Positions 1 to 8,634 of a stretch of DNA of 64,000 bases are shown in pieces; the stretch's first letter is position 1, and every line of letters begins with the position of its first letter. A model generated the notes under the pieces. That model was not told where the DNA came from. It made no database searches and was given only the letters and a program-made list of their open reading frames with translations. This stretch comes from Sinorhizobium fredii USDA 205 (lineage in GTDB: Bacteria > Pseudomonadota > Alphaproteobacteria > Rhizobiales > Rhizobiaceae), in assembly GCF_001461695.1 (NCBI RefSeq), contig NZ_AUTC01000099.1, forward strand, positions 62,001 through 126,000, given 5' to 3'. A program made the translations under genes and the position numbers.

Positions 1-4
1 AGCG

Positions 5-715
5 ATGCACGTGCTCGTCACCCGCCCGCAACCGGCAGCCGACAGAACGGCGCTGAAGCTTGAAGCGATGGGGCACCAGCCGGTCGTCCTGCCTTTGATG
101 CAGGCGCAGCATTTTGTCGCCGCAGTGCGCGCCGGCTTCGAGCGGCCTCATGACGCGATTGCCGTGACCAGCGCCGAGGCCGTCCGTGTTCTGGCCGGGC
201 TCGGTCCCGATCTTCAGGCGCATCTCGCGACACCGCTTTTCGCCGTCGGCGCTGCGACGGCGCGCGTCGCCGCCGATCTCGGCTTCAAGGATATCCGCGT
301 CGGGGCCGGAACGGGCGAAGCGCTTGCGGAGACAGTTGCGGGCTTCCTCGAACCGGAGACGGGATCACTGCTTTATTTCGCCGGCTTACCGCGCGCCGAC
401 GGTTTCGAGCACGCGCTCCGTGAGCGGGCGATCGATCACGTCACCGTCGAGTGCTACCGGATGGTCGCGATCGACCACGCGCCGGAAACGCTGCCCGCTC
501 TCGTTCAGTCCGGCCCGTTCGACGCGGTGCTGCTCTATTCGCGCGAGACGGCTCGGCGTCTTGTCGCGCTCATCGGCGAAAGCGGCCTTGATTGCGCCGG
601 CTTTTCCGCACGTTACCTTTGCCTGAGCGCGTCCGTCAAAGACGTGCTGCCCACCAGCGCTGCAGCCGACGTTGCAGCGGCACCCGACGAGGATCGCCTG
701 TTGGGCCTCCTTTGA
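5..715 (+). CDS. hemD: Uroporphyrinogen-III synthase
   Basis: Cyclises hydroxymethylbilane to uroporphyrinogen III, the branch-point tetrapyrrole for heme, siroheme and cobalamin; a cytosolic enzyme. The 236-residue product opens with the typical VTRPQP segment and ends in the second HemD lobe (residues about 165-236). The length is normal for the bilobed family, which is poorly conserved and has no invariant catalytic residue to check. The ATG lies only four bases into the window, so its ribosome-binding site and any upstream hemC are not visible. The next two genes on the same strand are a mitofilin-like protein and hemY, the usual alphaproteobacterial heme-side cluster. The assignment rests on the N-terminal motif, length and context. 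Confidence 0.93.
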   Translation: MHVLVTRPQPAADRTALKLEAMGHQPVVLPLMQAQHFVAAVRAGFERPHDAIAVTSAEAVRVLAGLGPDLQAHLATPLFAVGAATARVAADLGFKDIRVGAGTGEALAETVAGFLEPETGSLLYFAGLPRADGFEHALRERAIDHVTVECYRMVAIDHAPETLPALVQSGPFDAVLLYSRETARRLVALIGESGLDCAGFSARYLCLSASVKDVLPTSAAADVAAAPDEDRLLGLL

Positions 716-877
716 GACGGGATCAGCAAAGACGACGCCGATTTTCCGCTGACGTCCGGGGCATCGGCGAGGTCATCTAAGGCAAATGCCTCAAAAACGA
801 GGTGCAGGGACTTTCCCTGTCGAGCTTCCCTGACTAGGTTTGGCTTTAAGAGCCCGACGAACGTTAAAGAGGTCAAC

Positions 878-2173
878 ATGGTATCGGAAAAGCGGCCGCG
901 CCGCTCGCAACCGGAAAAGGAACCGCTGACGATCGACCTCGAGGCGGAAAGAACCGTCACCGAAGAGGCGGAGGCGATCGCCAGTCAGGAGCCGGTGACC
1001 GATGAGCCGGCGGAGATTTCAGCGACAGCAGTGCCGGACACCACGGACGCGGTCGCGAGCGACGCCGAAATGGATGGCGCCAAGCCGGACACGGCCGACA
1101 AGGACGGCGGCGAGAAAGCGGAGACGGAAGACGAGCGCGCCGACGCCGCCGCCGCCGCTTTCGACGAGGAGCCTCCACATCTGGGCAACGCGACACCCGA
1201 GCCCAAGGCTAAGAAGGCGACGAGCGCCGGGGCACTTGCCGCCGGCATCCTCGGCGGTCTCATCGCGCTTCTCGGCGCCGGCGTGCTGCAATATGCCGGC
1301 TACGTCCCGGCACCCGGGCCGGATCGCGCCAACGGATCGGTCGAACAGAACCTGGCGAGCGAAATCGAGGCGATCAAGGCCGAGCTTCAATCGCGCCCGA
1401 CTGGCCCGGCAGCGGCGGTCGATATCGCTCCGTTGGAAGGCCGCCTTGCCGCACTGGAACAGGCGGCACAAGCGCCCGCTGGTGCGAACGCACCCGACGT
1501 CACGGCCCTCCAGGCCGAGGTCGCCAACCTGACCAAGGAAATTGCGGCATTGAAAACCGACCTCGCCGATGCCCGGCAGTCGGCGGATGCGGCCAAGGCC
1601 GAGCTTGCCGGCCGTATCGACCAGGCAGAGCAGAAGCTCAACGAGCCGGTCAACGACATCGAAATGGCCAAGGCCGTCGCCGTAACCGCATTGAAGACCG
1701 CAATCGATCGCGGCGGACCGTTCCTCGCCGAACTCGATGCGCTGCGCAGCATCGCCCCCGAGGACGCGGCGGTGAAGGAACTGGCCGAGGACGCTAAAAC
1801 CGGCGTCGCGACGCGTACGGATCTGCGCAGCGCATTTCCGGCCACCGCCACGGCGATGCTGGACGCCCTTAATCAACCCGACCCGAATGAGGGCATCTTC
1901 GCCCGGCTCTATTCGAGCGCCATGTCCGGTATTCGCGTCCGCCCGGTCGGCAGTGTCGAGGGCGACACGCCGGAGGCGATGGTCGCCCGCATCGAGGACA
2001 AGCTCAACAACGGCGACCTCAAGGGCGCTTCGCTCGAATGGGAAAGCCTTCCCGACGTGGCAAAGGCCGCCGGCCAGGATTTCAAGGCGAAGCTCGACCG
2101 GCGCCTGCGCGTCGAGACCGCCATCGACGCGGCCGTGGCGGCGACCATGACGCGAAGCGGCACGCAAGGCTAA
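878..2173 (+). CDS. Mitofilin (Mic60)-like inner-membrane protein
   Basis: A 431-residue protein with an acidic, low-complexity N-terminus (about residues 1-112), one strong transmembrane helix (about 116-140), a long coiled-coil stretch (about 155-260) and a C-terminal alpha-helical mitofilin-like region (about 265-425). This architecture matches the alphaproteobacterial homologues of mitochondrial Mic60, which shape intracytoplasmic or crista-like membranes and sit between hemD and hemY in many rhizobia. The ATG is preceded by AAAGAGG. The gene ends 18 bases before hemY and the two are probably cotranscribed. The membrane-shaping role is family knowledge; only the architecture is seen here. 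Confidence 0.82.
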   Translation: MVSEKRPRRSQPEKEPLTIDLEAERTVTEEAEAIASQEPVTDEPAEISATAVPDTTDAVASDAEMDGAKPDTADKDGGEKAETEDERADAAAAAFDEEPPHLGNATPEPKAKKATSAGALAAGILGGLIALLGAGVLQYAGYVPAPGPDRANGSVEQNLASEIEAIKAELQSRPTGPAAAVDIAPLEGRLAALEQAAQAPAGANAPDVTALQAEVANLTKEIAALKTDLADARQSADAAKAELAGRIDQAEQKLNEPVNDIEMAKAVAVTALKTAIDRGGPFLAELDALRSIAPEDAAVKELAEDAKTGVATRTDLRSAFPATATAMLDALNQPDPNEGIFARLYSSAMSGIRVRPVGSVEGDTPEAMVARIEDKLNNGDLKGASLEWESLPDVAKAAGQDFKAKLDRRLRVETAIDAAVAATMTRSGTQG

Positions 2174-2191
2174 GAAAAGGAAGAAGACGAC

Positions 2192-3816
2192 ATGGTCCGG
2201 ATACTGTTCTTCATCCTGCTCGTTCTCGCGCTCGCGCTCGGCTTTGCCTGGCTTGCGGATCGACCGGGAGAGCTGTCGCTGATCTGGCAGGGCCAGCTGA
2301 TCGAGATGAGCCTGATGCGCGCCGCCACGATCCTGATTTCGCTCGTCGCCGCGATCCTGATCGTCGTCTGGCTGATCCGCACGCTCTGGCTGTCGCCGCA
2401 CACCGTGACGCGCTACTTCCGCGCCCGCAAGCGCGACCGCGGCTATCAGGCGCTCTCGACCGGCCTGATCGCTGCCGGGGCCGGCGACGCAGTGCAGGCG
2501 CGCAAGATGGCGGCCCGGACCCGCGGCCTCATCAGCGCCGATCAGGAACCGCTCATCCATCTGCTCGAGGCCCAGACGGCGCTGATCGAAGGCAAGTATG
2601 ACGACGCGCGCAAGAAATTCGAGGTGATGGCGGATGACCCGGAGACCCGCGAGCTCGGCTTGCGCGGGCTCTATCTCGAAGCCAAGCGGCTGGGCGCCAA
2701 CGAGGCCGCCCGTCAATATGCCGAACGCGCTGCCGAAAAGGCGCCGCACCTGTCCTGGGCAACCTTGGCGACCCTCGACCAGCGCAGCCAGGCGGGTCAA
2801 TGGGACGAAGCGATCCGTCTTCTCGACCAGAGCCGCACCGCCAACGTTCTCGACAAGAAGGAAGCGAACCGGAAGAAGGCCGTGCTGCTGACCGCCCGGG
2901 CGACGGGCAAGCTGGAGGCCGATCCGAAAGCCGCCCGGGATGACGCGCTCGCCGCCTTGAAGCTCGACGATCGGTTGGTGCCGGCAGCCCTCGCCGCCGC
3001 CAAGGCGCTGTTTCGCGAGGACAACCTGCGCAAGGGCGCTTCGATTCTCGAAAAGATGTGGAAGCACGATCCCCACCCGGAACTGGCTCGGCTCTATGTC
3101 CGCGCCCGCGGCGGCGATTCCGCCGTCGACCGACTGAAGCGCGCCAAGAGGCTCGAAACGCTGCGCGGCAACAATGCCGTCAGCTTGGCAACCGTCGCCG
3201 AGGCAGCGCTCGAGGCGCGCGAGTTGGCACTCGCCCGAACCAAGGCGGAAGCCGCCGCGCGGCTGGCGCCGAGCGAGAGCATCTTCCTGCTCATCGCCGA
3301 CATCGAGGAGGCCGATACCGGCGACGAGGGCCGCATCCGCCATTGGATGGCGCAGGCGCTCAGAAGCCCGCGCGATCCGGCCTGGACGGCCGATGGCGTC
3401 ACCTCGCCAACCTGGCTGCCGGTGTCGCCGGTCAGCGGCAGGCTCGATGCCTTCGAATGGAAGGAGCCACCCTCGCCGCTTGCCGGCGCTACCGAAGAGG
3501 GTCGCGTCAGTGTCGACGGGCGATCCGCAGCCTGCCGCCGGTCGCGCCGGAGCAGCAGGTGTTGGTCCGGGAAGCGCCAGTGACGCCCAGAGCCGAAGAA
3601 AGCCGGCCCGTGCTGGAAGCGGAACGCCCAATCCCGACACCCACTCCGATAACCGTGCCGGAGCGGAAGGAAAGCGCCGCCCCGCCGCCCAAGAGCGAGG
3701 AGACCGTCGCAGAGGAAGAAGAGGCAGCGCCCTTCTTCGGGCGGCCACCGGACGATCCGGGTGTTCGCGACCGGGCGGTTGAGGACGGCAACAAGGCCAG
3801 CTTCCGGCTGTTCTGA
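2192..3816 (+). CDS. hemY: Heme biosynthesis protein HemY, interrupted by a frameshift near 3520
   Basis: HemY is an inner-membrane TPR protein linked to the later steps of heme synthesis. Two N-terminal membrane helices (about residues 1-20 and 40-68) are followed by TPR-like helices to about residue 425. The initial frame runs to a TGA at 3581-3583, and its last ~30 codons turn into Arg/Cys/Ser-rich sequence unlike a HemY tail. The -1 frame takes over in the same area with a typical Pro/Glu-rich tail that ends at 3816 with PPDDPGVRD. One missing base, plausibly a G in the run at about 3518-3521, would join the two into about 541 residues. Without correction the product is 463 residues with an aberrant end. 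HemY identity is firm; whether the lesion is real is not. Confidence 0.85.
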
Positions 3817-3848
3817 ATTCTGGTTTCACGGGGCTGTGGGCACAAGGC

Positions 3849-4334
3849 ATGTTTGAACGGTTTCGAACGTTTCTCGAAGAACTGAAAGGTCCGGCGGCGC
3901 GGATCGACAAGGACGATCCGCGCATCGCCGTCATCGGGCTCTGCTTCCAGGTCATGGAGGCGGATGGCGCCATCCGTAGCTCGGAACGCCGCAAGATGCG
4001 CAAGCTCATCAAGGAGCACTACAAGCTCGACGATGCCGCCCTCAATGCGCTGGTCGCGGCCGGCGAAACCGCCGAGAGCGAGGCGATCGATTTCTATCGC
4101 TTCACCGCCGAGATCAAGCGCCGCCTCTCCGAAGAGCAGCGCGTCGAACTCGTCGGCATGCTGTGGGACATCGTCTATGCCGACGGCGCGCGCAGCGAAA
4201 TGGAAGATCACGCAATCTGGCGGATTGCCGATCTCCTCGGCGTATCCGGACGCGACCGGGTCTTGAAACGACGGGAGGCAGCCGCCAAGATCGACATGGT
4301 TGAGGAGGAGAACGAGGCACAACAGGAAGGCTGA
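3849..4334 (+). CDS. TerB-family (tellurite resistance B-like) protein
   Basis: A 161-residue, all-helical cytosolic protein of the TerB/COG4103 type. Typical acidic stretches are visible, such as VMEADGAIRSSE (about residues 38-49) and DIVYADGARSEME (about 107-119), each resembling the metal-binding helix-turn of TerB. The family is named for tellurite operons, but isolated copies like this one have no established substrate. It ends 2 bases before the glutamine amidotransferase start, so the two genes are probably one transcription unit downstream of hemY. The ATG at 3849 is chosen because MFERFRTFLEEL is the usual N-terminus in rhizobia. Confidence 0.8.
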   Translation: MFERFRTFLEELKGPAARIDKDDPRIAVIGLCFQVMEADGAIRSSERRKMRKLIKEHYKLDDAALNALVAAGETAESEAIDFYRFTAEIKRRLSEEQRVELVGMLWDIVYADGARSEMEDHAIWRIADLLGVSGRDRVLKRREAAAKIDMVEEENEAQQEG

Positions 4335-4336
4335 CG

Positions 4337-5056
4337 ATGCCGCCAGACGCCCGCGACGCCAAGAGACCGATCCTTATCGTCCTCCACCAGGAGCGGTCGA
4401 GCGCTGGTCGCGTCGGCCATATTCTCGAGCAGAAGGGCTTTTCACTCGATATCCGCCGCCCGGCGCTCGGCGACGAGTTGCCGTCGACGCTCGAGGGCCA
4501 TTCGGGAACGATCGTCTTCGGCGGGCCGATGAGCGCCAACGACGAGGAGGAATTCGTCCGTCGCGAGATCGATTGGCTGTCAGTGCCGCTTCTCGAAAAC
4601 AAGCCATATCTCGGCATCTGCCTCGGGGCCCAGATGCTCGCCCGCAATCTCGGCGGCAAGGTCGCCCCCCACCACGAGGGCATGACCGAAATCGGCTGGT
4701 ACCCGCTTGAGGCCACCGAAGCCGGCAAGGCGCTGCTCGACTGGCCGGCTATGGTCTACCACTTCCACCGCGAAGGCTTCGATCTTCCGAAAGGCGCCGA
4801 GCTGCTGGCGACCGGCGACACCTATCCGAACCAGGCCTTCCGCTATGGCGAGAACGCCTGGGGCATCCAGTTTCACGGCGAACTGACGCGGGCGATGATG
4901 CATCGCTGGGTGGTGCACGGCGCCCACCGCTTCGTGCTGCCCGGCGCCCAGCTGGGCAAGGCGCATCTCGAGGGCCGGATGGTTCACGATCACCCGCTGC
5001 GGACCTGGATGGAGAGTTTTCTCGAACTGATCTTCTTGCGCGGCGGAGCGGCATGA
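4337..5056 (+). CDS. Class I glutamine amidotransferase domain protein
   Basis: A stand-alone GATase1 domain of 239 residues, resembling the amidotransferase half of GMP synthase but without a synthase partner. The nucleophile elbow GICLGAQM places the catalytic Cys at residue 95, and QFHGELT near residue 180 supplies the family histidine and glutamate. Proteins of this type hydrolyse glutamine or gamma-glutamyl amides; the acceptor cannot be read from sequence. It is coupled to the upstream terB-like gene by a 2-base gap and followed by a palindromic repeat element. No signal peptide is present. Confidence 0.85.
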   Translation: MPPDARDAKRPILIVLHQERSSAGRVGHILEQKGFSLDIRRPALGDELPSTLEGHSGTIVFGGPMSANDEEEFVRREIDWLSVPLLENKPYLGICLGAQMLARNLGGKVAPHHEGMTEIGWYPLEATEAGKALLDWPAMVYHFHREGFDLPKGAELLATGDTYPNQAFRYGENAWGIQFHGELTRAMMHRWVVHGAHRFVLPGAQLGKAHLEGRMVHDHPLRTWMESFLELIFLRGGAA

Positions 5057-5066
5057 ACGTGAAAAT

Positions 5067-5182
5067 GCCCCTCACCCTAACCCTCTCCCCGTTTTGACGG
5101 GGAGAGGGGACTGAGAGCGGCGCGGCATCGCCCCTTCTCCCCGTCAGAACGGGGAGAAGGTCGCGGCAGCGGGATGAGGGGC
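5067..5182. repeat. RIME-type palindromic intergenic element
   Basis: A 116-bp mosaic with terminal inverted repeats GCCCCTCA (5067-5074) and TGAGGGGC (5175-5182) and two internal hairpins with CTCCCCGT.../...ACGGGGAG arms. It sits between convergent genes (amidotransferase + and MFS exporter -), where it could also serve as a bidirectional terminator. The same ends recur elsewhere in this window. The family matches my recollection of the Rhizobium-specific intergenic mosaic elements. Confidence 0.85.
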
Positions 5183-5206
5183 AATCTCTTCTCTATCCCG
5201 CCAAAA

Positions 5207-6466
5207 TCACGCCGCCCGCTTCCCTTCCGGCACATCCAGTCTGTCGATCCGCCGCAATTGCGGAAAACCCGCCGCCCAGAGCAGCGATACCAGCAGCGTG
5301 CCGAGCCCGCCGAAGACGACGGCGAAGACGGCGCCGAAGCCGGATGCCATCGTGCCGGCGCGAAACTCGCCGAGCTCGTTGGAGGCGCCGACAAACACCG
5401 CGTTGACGGCATTCACCCGGCCGCGCAGCTCGTCCGGCGTCCAGAGCGCGATCAGGCTCTCGCGCACATAGACCGAGATCATGTCCGCCGCCCCCATGAC
5501 GACGAGCGCCGCGATCGAAACCCAGGTGGTCGTCGAGATGCCAAAGACGATCGTCGCGAGACCGAACAGCGCGACGCCGATGAACATGTAGAGGCCTGCG
5601 CGGTTGCGGATCGGGTGGGCGGCGAGCCAGACGGCCATGCCGACGGCGCCGACACCCGGCGCGGCGCGCAACAGGCCCAGTCCCCACGGGCCGAGCACCA
5701 GTATGTCGCGCGCAAAGACCGGCATCAACGCAACCGCGCCGCCGAGCAGCACCGCGAAAAGGTCGAGCGAGATTGCCCCGACCTTCTCGGCCTTGATGTA
5801 GCGGAAACCGGCGGTGATTGTATGCCAGCTCTGCGCCGAGGCGGGCGAGCGCTGGGCAGGTTTCGGCACGGCGAGCACCATCAGTGCCGCTGCGGCGAAG
5901 AAACAGAGGCTCACCGTATAGGGCACCATCGGGCCGAAGCCGTAGATCAGCCCGCCCACCACCGGCCCGACGATCGTCGCCGTCTGCCAGGAGCTCGAGT
6001 TCCAGGCGATCGCATTCGGCAGATCCTCGGCCGGTACCAGATTGGGCGCCAGCGATTGCGCGGCCGGCGTCAGAAAGGCCCGCTCGATGCCGAAGACGAC
6101 GAGGATGGCGTAGACCGGCCAGGGCGCGAACAAGCCGGTCACGGTGAGGATCAGCAGTGCCGCGGCGCAGAGCGTGCCGACGAGCATGCACACCCCCATG
6201 ATGACGCGGCGGTTATAGCGATCCGCCACGCTGCCGGTGACGAGGATGAGGACAAGCGACGGCAGGAACTGGAAAAGGCCGATCAGGCCGAGTGCGAAAG
6301 GATCCCGCGTCAGGTCGTAGATCTGCCAGCCGACCGAGACCGACAGGATCTGCACGGCGAAATAGGCGAGGAAGCGCGAGAAGAAATAACGCCGATAACC
6401 CACATGCCGAAAAGCGGCAAAGCGATGTGCATTGTGGACGGCCGGCATGGCGGAAGCACTCTCCAA
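5207..6466 (-). CDS. MFS transporter, EntS-like exporter family
   Basis: A 419-residue polytopic inner-membrane protein with about 12 hydrophobic segments. The loop between helices 2 and 3 (GSVADRYNRR) is the major-facilitator signature motif A. Overall it resembles the MFS_3 group that includes the enterobactin exporter EntS, so an efflux role is likely, but the substrate is unknown. The ATG at 6466 gives the charged N-terminus expected before helix 1. It is transcribed alone and convergently with the amidotransferase gene, with a RIME element in between. No siderophore synthesis genes are nearby, so an iron role is not supported by context. Confidence 0.85.
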   Translation of the reverse strand: MESASAMPAVHNAHRFAAFRHVGYRRYFFSRFLAYFAVQILSVSVGWQIYDLTRDPFALGLIGLFQFLPSLVLILVTGSVADRYNRRVIMGVCMLVGTLCAAALLILTVTGLFAPWPVYAILVVFGIERAFLTPAAQSLAPNLVPAEDLPNAIAWNSSSWQTATIVGPVVGGLIYGFGPMVPYTVSLCFFAAAALMVLAVPKPAQRSPASAQSWHTITAGFRYIKAEKVGAISLDLFAVLLGGAVALMPVFARDILVLGPWGLGLLRAAPGVGAVGMAVWLAAHPIRNRAGLYMFIGVALFGLATIVFGISTTTWVSIAALVVMGAADMISVYVRESLIALWTPDELRGRVNAVNAVFVGASNELGEFRAGTMASGFGAVFAVVFGGLGTLLVSLLWAAGFPQLRRIDRLDVPEGKRAA

Positions 6467-6576
6467 GGTAATAGCGGCCCCGCATCGTTAAACATGATGG
6501 CGCGGCGGTGAGCGTCGTACTTGCTCGTTTGGTTCGCAATGTCTACATGTCTGGCGACAAAGATTTGGAGACGGGC

Positions 6577-6870
6577 ATGATTGCTGTCATCGGTACCTTG
6601 AATTTCATCATCAACATCGCGTGGTTCCTGATCATCGCGTCGGCGATCTTCTCCTGGCTCTATGCCTTCAACGTGATCAACGTGAACAACCAGGCGATCA
6701 ACATGATCGGACGCTCGCTCTACCAGTTGACCGAGCCGCTCTACCGGCCGATTCGCCGTTTCCTGCCCGACATGGGCGGCGTCGATCTTTCGCCGCTGGT
6801 CGTCCTGGTGATCCTCTATTTCATCCAGCTCTTCCTGAACACGACGATCGCGCCGGCGCTGATCCGCTGA
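6577..6870 (+). CDS. YggT family membrane protein
   Basis: A 97-residue protein with two membrane segments (about residues 4-27 and 70-92) separated by the conserved YggT loop, which contains LTEPLYRPIRRFLP. YggT proteins are small integral membrane proteins of uncertain function, sometimes linked to osmotic tolerance or division-septum genes. The frame is open back to 6508, but the ATG at 6577 is preferred: it is preceded by GGAGACGGG and matches the family N-terminus. The DUF167 gene starts 5 bases after the stop, a pairing that is very widely conserved. Confidence 0.9.
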   Translation: MIAVIGTLNFIINIAWFLIIASAIFSWLYAFNVINVNNQAINMIGRSLYQLTEPLYRPIRRFLPDMGGVDLSPLVVLVILYFIQLFLNTTIAPALIR

Positions 6871-6874
6871 GGTC

Positions 6875-7189
6875 GTGCGCGCCGCGCTGACCAGCTTCGG
6901 CGACCACGCGCGCCTGACGGTGCGGCTGACGCCGAACGGCGGCCGTGACGCGATCGACGGTTTCGAAACCGCGGCGGACGGAGAAGAGCACCTGAAGGTC
7001 AGAGTGCGCGCCGTGCCGGAAAAGGGCAAAGCGAACGAGGCTTTGATCGCCCTCCTCGCCAAAGCGCTCGGCCTTGCAAGGAACCGTATAACCCTCGTTT
7101 CCGGCGATACGCAGCGCAAAAAAATCCTCCGGATCGACGCCGATCCGGAGGCTGTTCACAAGCGCCTCAGCGAACTCGTCGCCAAGTAG
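6875..7189 (+). CDS. DUF167 (YggU) family protein
   Basis: A 104-residue cytosolic protein of the YggU/DUF167 family. The diagnostic stretch is VRAVPEKGKANEALIALLA (about residues 45-63) followed by ITLVSGDTQRKKILRI. The start is GTG at 6875, five bases after the yggT stop, so translation is probably coupled. Function is unknown across the family. The gene ends 4 bases before the stop of the convergent ppa gene, leaving almost no intergenic DNA. Confidence 0.9.
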   Translation: MRAALTSFGDHARLTVRLTPNGGRDAIDGFETAADGEEHLKVRVRAVPEKGKANEALIALLAKALGLARNRITLVSGDTQRKKILRIDADPEAVHKRLSELVAK

Positions 7190-7193
7190 CTAG

Positions 7194-7727
7194 TTACTTC
7201 TTCGCCTTGGCGCGTTCGACCGCTTCGCGGATCAGCTGCTTGGCGACGCTCGCATCTTTCCAGCCGAAGATCTTCACCCATTTGCCGGGCTCCAGATCCT
7301 TGTAGTGCTCGAAGAAATGCTCGATCTGCTTCAAGGTGATTTCCGGCAGGTCGGTGTAATCGTGAACCTTGTCGTAGCGCTGGGTGAGGTGAGCCGACGG
7401 GACCGCAATGATCTTCTCGTCGTGGCCGGAGTTATCTTCCATCATCATCACGCCGATCGGGCGGACGTTGATGACGCAGCCCGGCACCAGCGGCCGGGTA
7501 TTGCAGATCAGCACGTCGATCGGATCGCCGTCATCGGAAAGCGTGTGCGGGACGAAGCCGTAATTGCCCGGATAGGTCATCGGCGTGTAGAGGAAGCGGT
7601 CGACCACCAGCGTGCCGGCTTCCTTGTCCATCTCGTACTTGATCGGATGCCCGCCGACCGGGACTTCCACAATCACATTGACGTCTTCCGGTGGGTTTTT
7701 TCCGATGGAAATCGCGTCGATCCGCAT
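7194..7727 (-). CDS. ppa: Inorganic pyrophosphatase (family I)
   Basis: Hydrolyses cytosolic pyrophosphate to phosphate, pulling biosynthetic reactions forward. The 177-residue product has the family I signature DGDPIDVLI with its metal-binding aspartates, plus KYEMDKEAG near the N-terminus and the GxxxPHTLSDD segment. Length is typical for hexameric bacterial PPases. The frame is open six bases further (ATG at 7733), but [16 protein letters not shown] at 7727 is the usual rhizobial start. It is convergent with DUF167. Confidence 0.96.
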   Translation of the reverse strand: MRIDAISIGKNPPEDVNVIVEVPVGGHPIKYEMDKEAGTLVVDRFLYTPMTYPGNYGFVPHTLSDDGDPIDVLICNTRPLVPGCVINVRPIGVMMMEDNSGHDEKIIAVPSAHLTQRYDKVHDYTDLPEITLKQIEHFFEHYKDLEPGKWVKIFGWKDASVAKQLIREAVERAKAKK

Positions 7728-7924
7728 GAGCACCTCCAGGGCCGTTGAAAAGTCGCCCGTCGGATAAAGGGAAACATGCCGCGATGCAACATGACTTTCG
7801 TCCGGTGGGCCGAAATGCTGTAGGCAGGCGGCACGGCCAAATATGGGCAGACCGGATTTTTGTCCCGGAGAAAGGCAATGGGTCTATTGTCGCCCGCCTT
7901 TGCCAATGACGAAGCGAGGAGCGC

Positions 7925-8431
7925 CTATTTCCAGACGAGGCCAACCTTCTTCAGGTATTTTTCGCCGAAATCTTCCATGCCCTCGGCAACGTCGCGCCCA
8001 CCGGCCGACAGGAAGAAATTATAGGCGAGCTCGCTGTCTTCGAGGCACCAGACGACCATTCCCTCGCAGCCGAGCGATTTCAGCAGGCTTTTCGCCTCGC
8101 CGAACAGGATGCGCCCGAGACCGAGGCCCTGATATTCCGGGCGAAGATAGATCTCGTAGATCTCGCCTTCCTGCGGCAGCGCCCGCGCGCGGCTCAAGCC
8201 CAGCGTCGCATAGCCGGCTATCGTTCCCGCCACGTCGACGACAAGCAAGGTCGCCGGCCCGCGCGTCGCCTTCCTCCACCAGGTCTCGTCGCGTCGGTTG
8301 ACCATCCGGACCAAGGGGCGGTGCGGAATGAGACCGCCATAGGCCTGCAGCCAGGAAATGCGGTGCACATCGGCAATCGCCGCCGCCTCATGCGGCTCTC
8401 CGGGCCTGACCTCGATCGAAACAGTCTTCAT
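7925..8431 (-). CDS. GNAT family N-acetyltransferase
   Basis: A 168-residue protein with the GNAT fold. The acetyl-CoA pyrophosphate-binding motif is visible as YQGLGLGRILFGEA (about residues 110-123), preceded by the beta-4 strand EIYEIYLRPE. The substrate is not predictable. It lies alone between ppa and typA on the minus strand. The 200 bp upstream are TTAAC-rich and include a CtrA-type TTAA-N7-TTAAC site about 100 bp before the start. Confidence 0.85.
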   Translation of the reverse strand: MKTVSIEVRPGEPHEAAAIADVHRISWLQAYGGLIPHRPLVRMVNRRDETWWRKATRGPATLLVVDVAGTIAGYATLGLSRARALPQEGEIYEIYLRPEYQGLGLGRILFGEAKSLLKSLGCEGMVVWCLEDSELAYNFFLSAGGRDVAEGMEDFGEKYLKKVGLVWK

Positions 8432-8528
8432 GACCTGACTCTAAACACACGACACGGCGAACCGGAATCCCGCCAGAGTGCCGCGCCACGTTAACCCACA
8501 GGCAACTTTAACGGCGCCTGTTCGAAGG

Positions 8529-8544
8529 TTAACGTGTTTTTAAC
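8529..8544 (+). promoter_or_regulatory. Candidate CtrA-binding site TTAA-N7-TTAAC
   Basis: TTAACGTGTTTTTAAC is an exact match to the full CtrA consensus TTAA-N7-TTAAC. Two further TTAAC half-sites lie just upstream at about 8492 and 8511. The nearest downstream start is the GNAT gene at 8431 on the minus strand, about 100 bp away. The only other neighbour is the 3' end of typA. CtrA is the alphaproteobacterial cell-cycle regulator; function at this locus is inferred. Confidence 0.45.
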
Positions 8545-8579
8545 TTTATCCGCAAGCCGCCCGCGAAAGGCACACACAG

Positions 8580-8606
8580 CAAAAAACCCCGGATCGCTCC
8601 GGGGTT
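8580..8606 (-). terminator. Intrinsic terminator of typA
   Basis: On the minus strand a GC-rich hairpin CCCCGGA-GCGA-TCCGGGG is followed by T6. It lies about 30 bases after the typA stop. Confidence 0.9.
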
Positions 8607-8634
8607 CTCATGCATCTGTCGATTTTCTCGAAAT

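Noticed and set aside
1019-4012. A 997-codon open frame on the minus strand opposite the mitofilin-like gene and hemY
   Set aside because: It has no family resemblance, its composition is Arg/Gly/Ala-rich as expected for antisense of GC-rich codons, and the plus-strand genes are clearly real.
3849-4334. Tellurite-resistance operon
   Set aside because: Only a TerB-like domain is present without terA, terC, terD or terE; isolated TerB-like proteins are common.
5174-6511. A 445-codon plus-strand frame opposite the MFS exporter
   Set aside because: Charged, repetitive antisense translation; the minus-strand frame shows transporter helices and the motif A loop.
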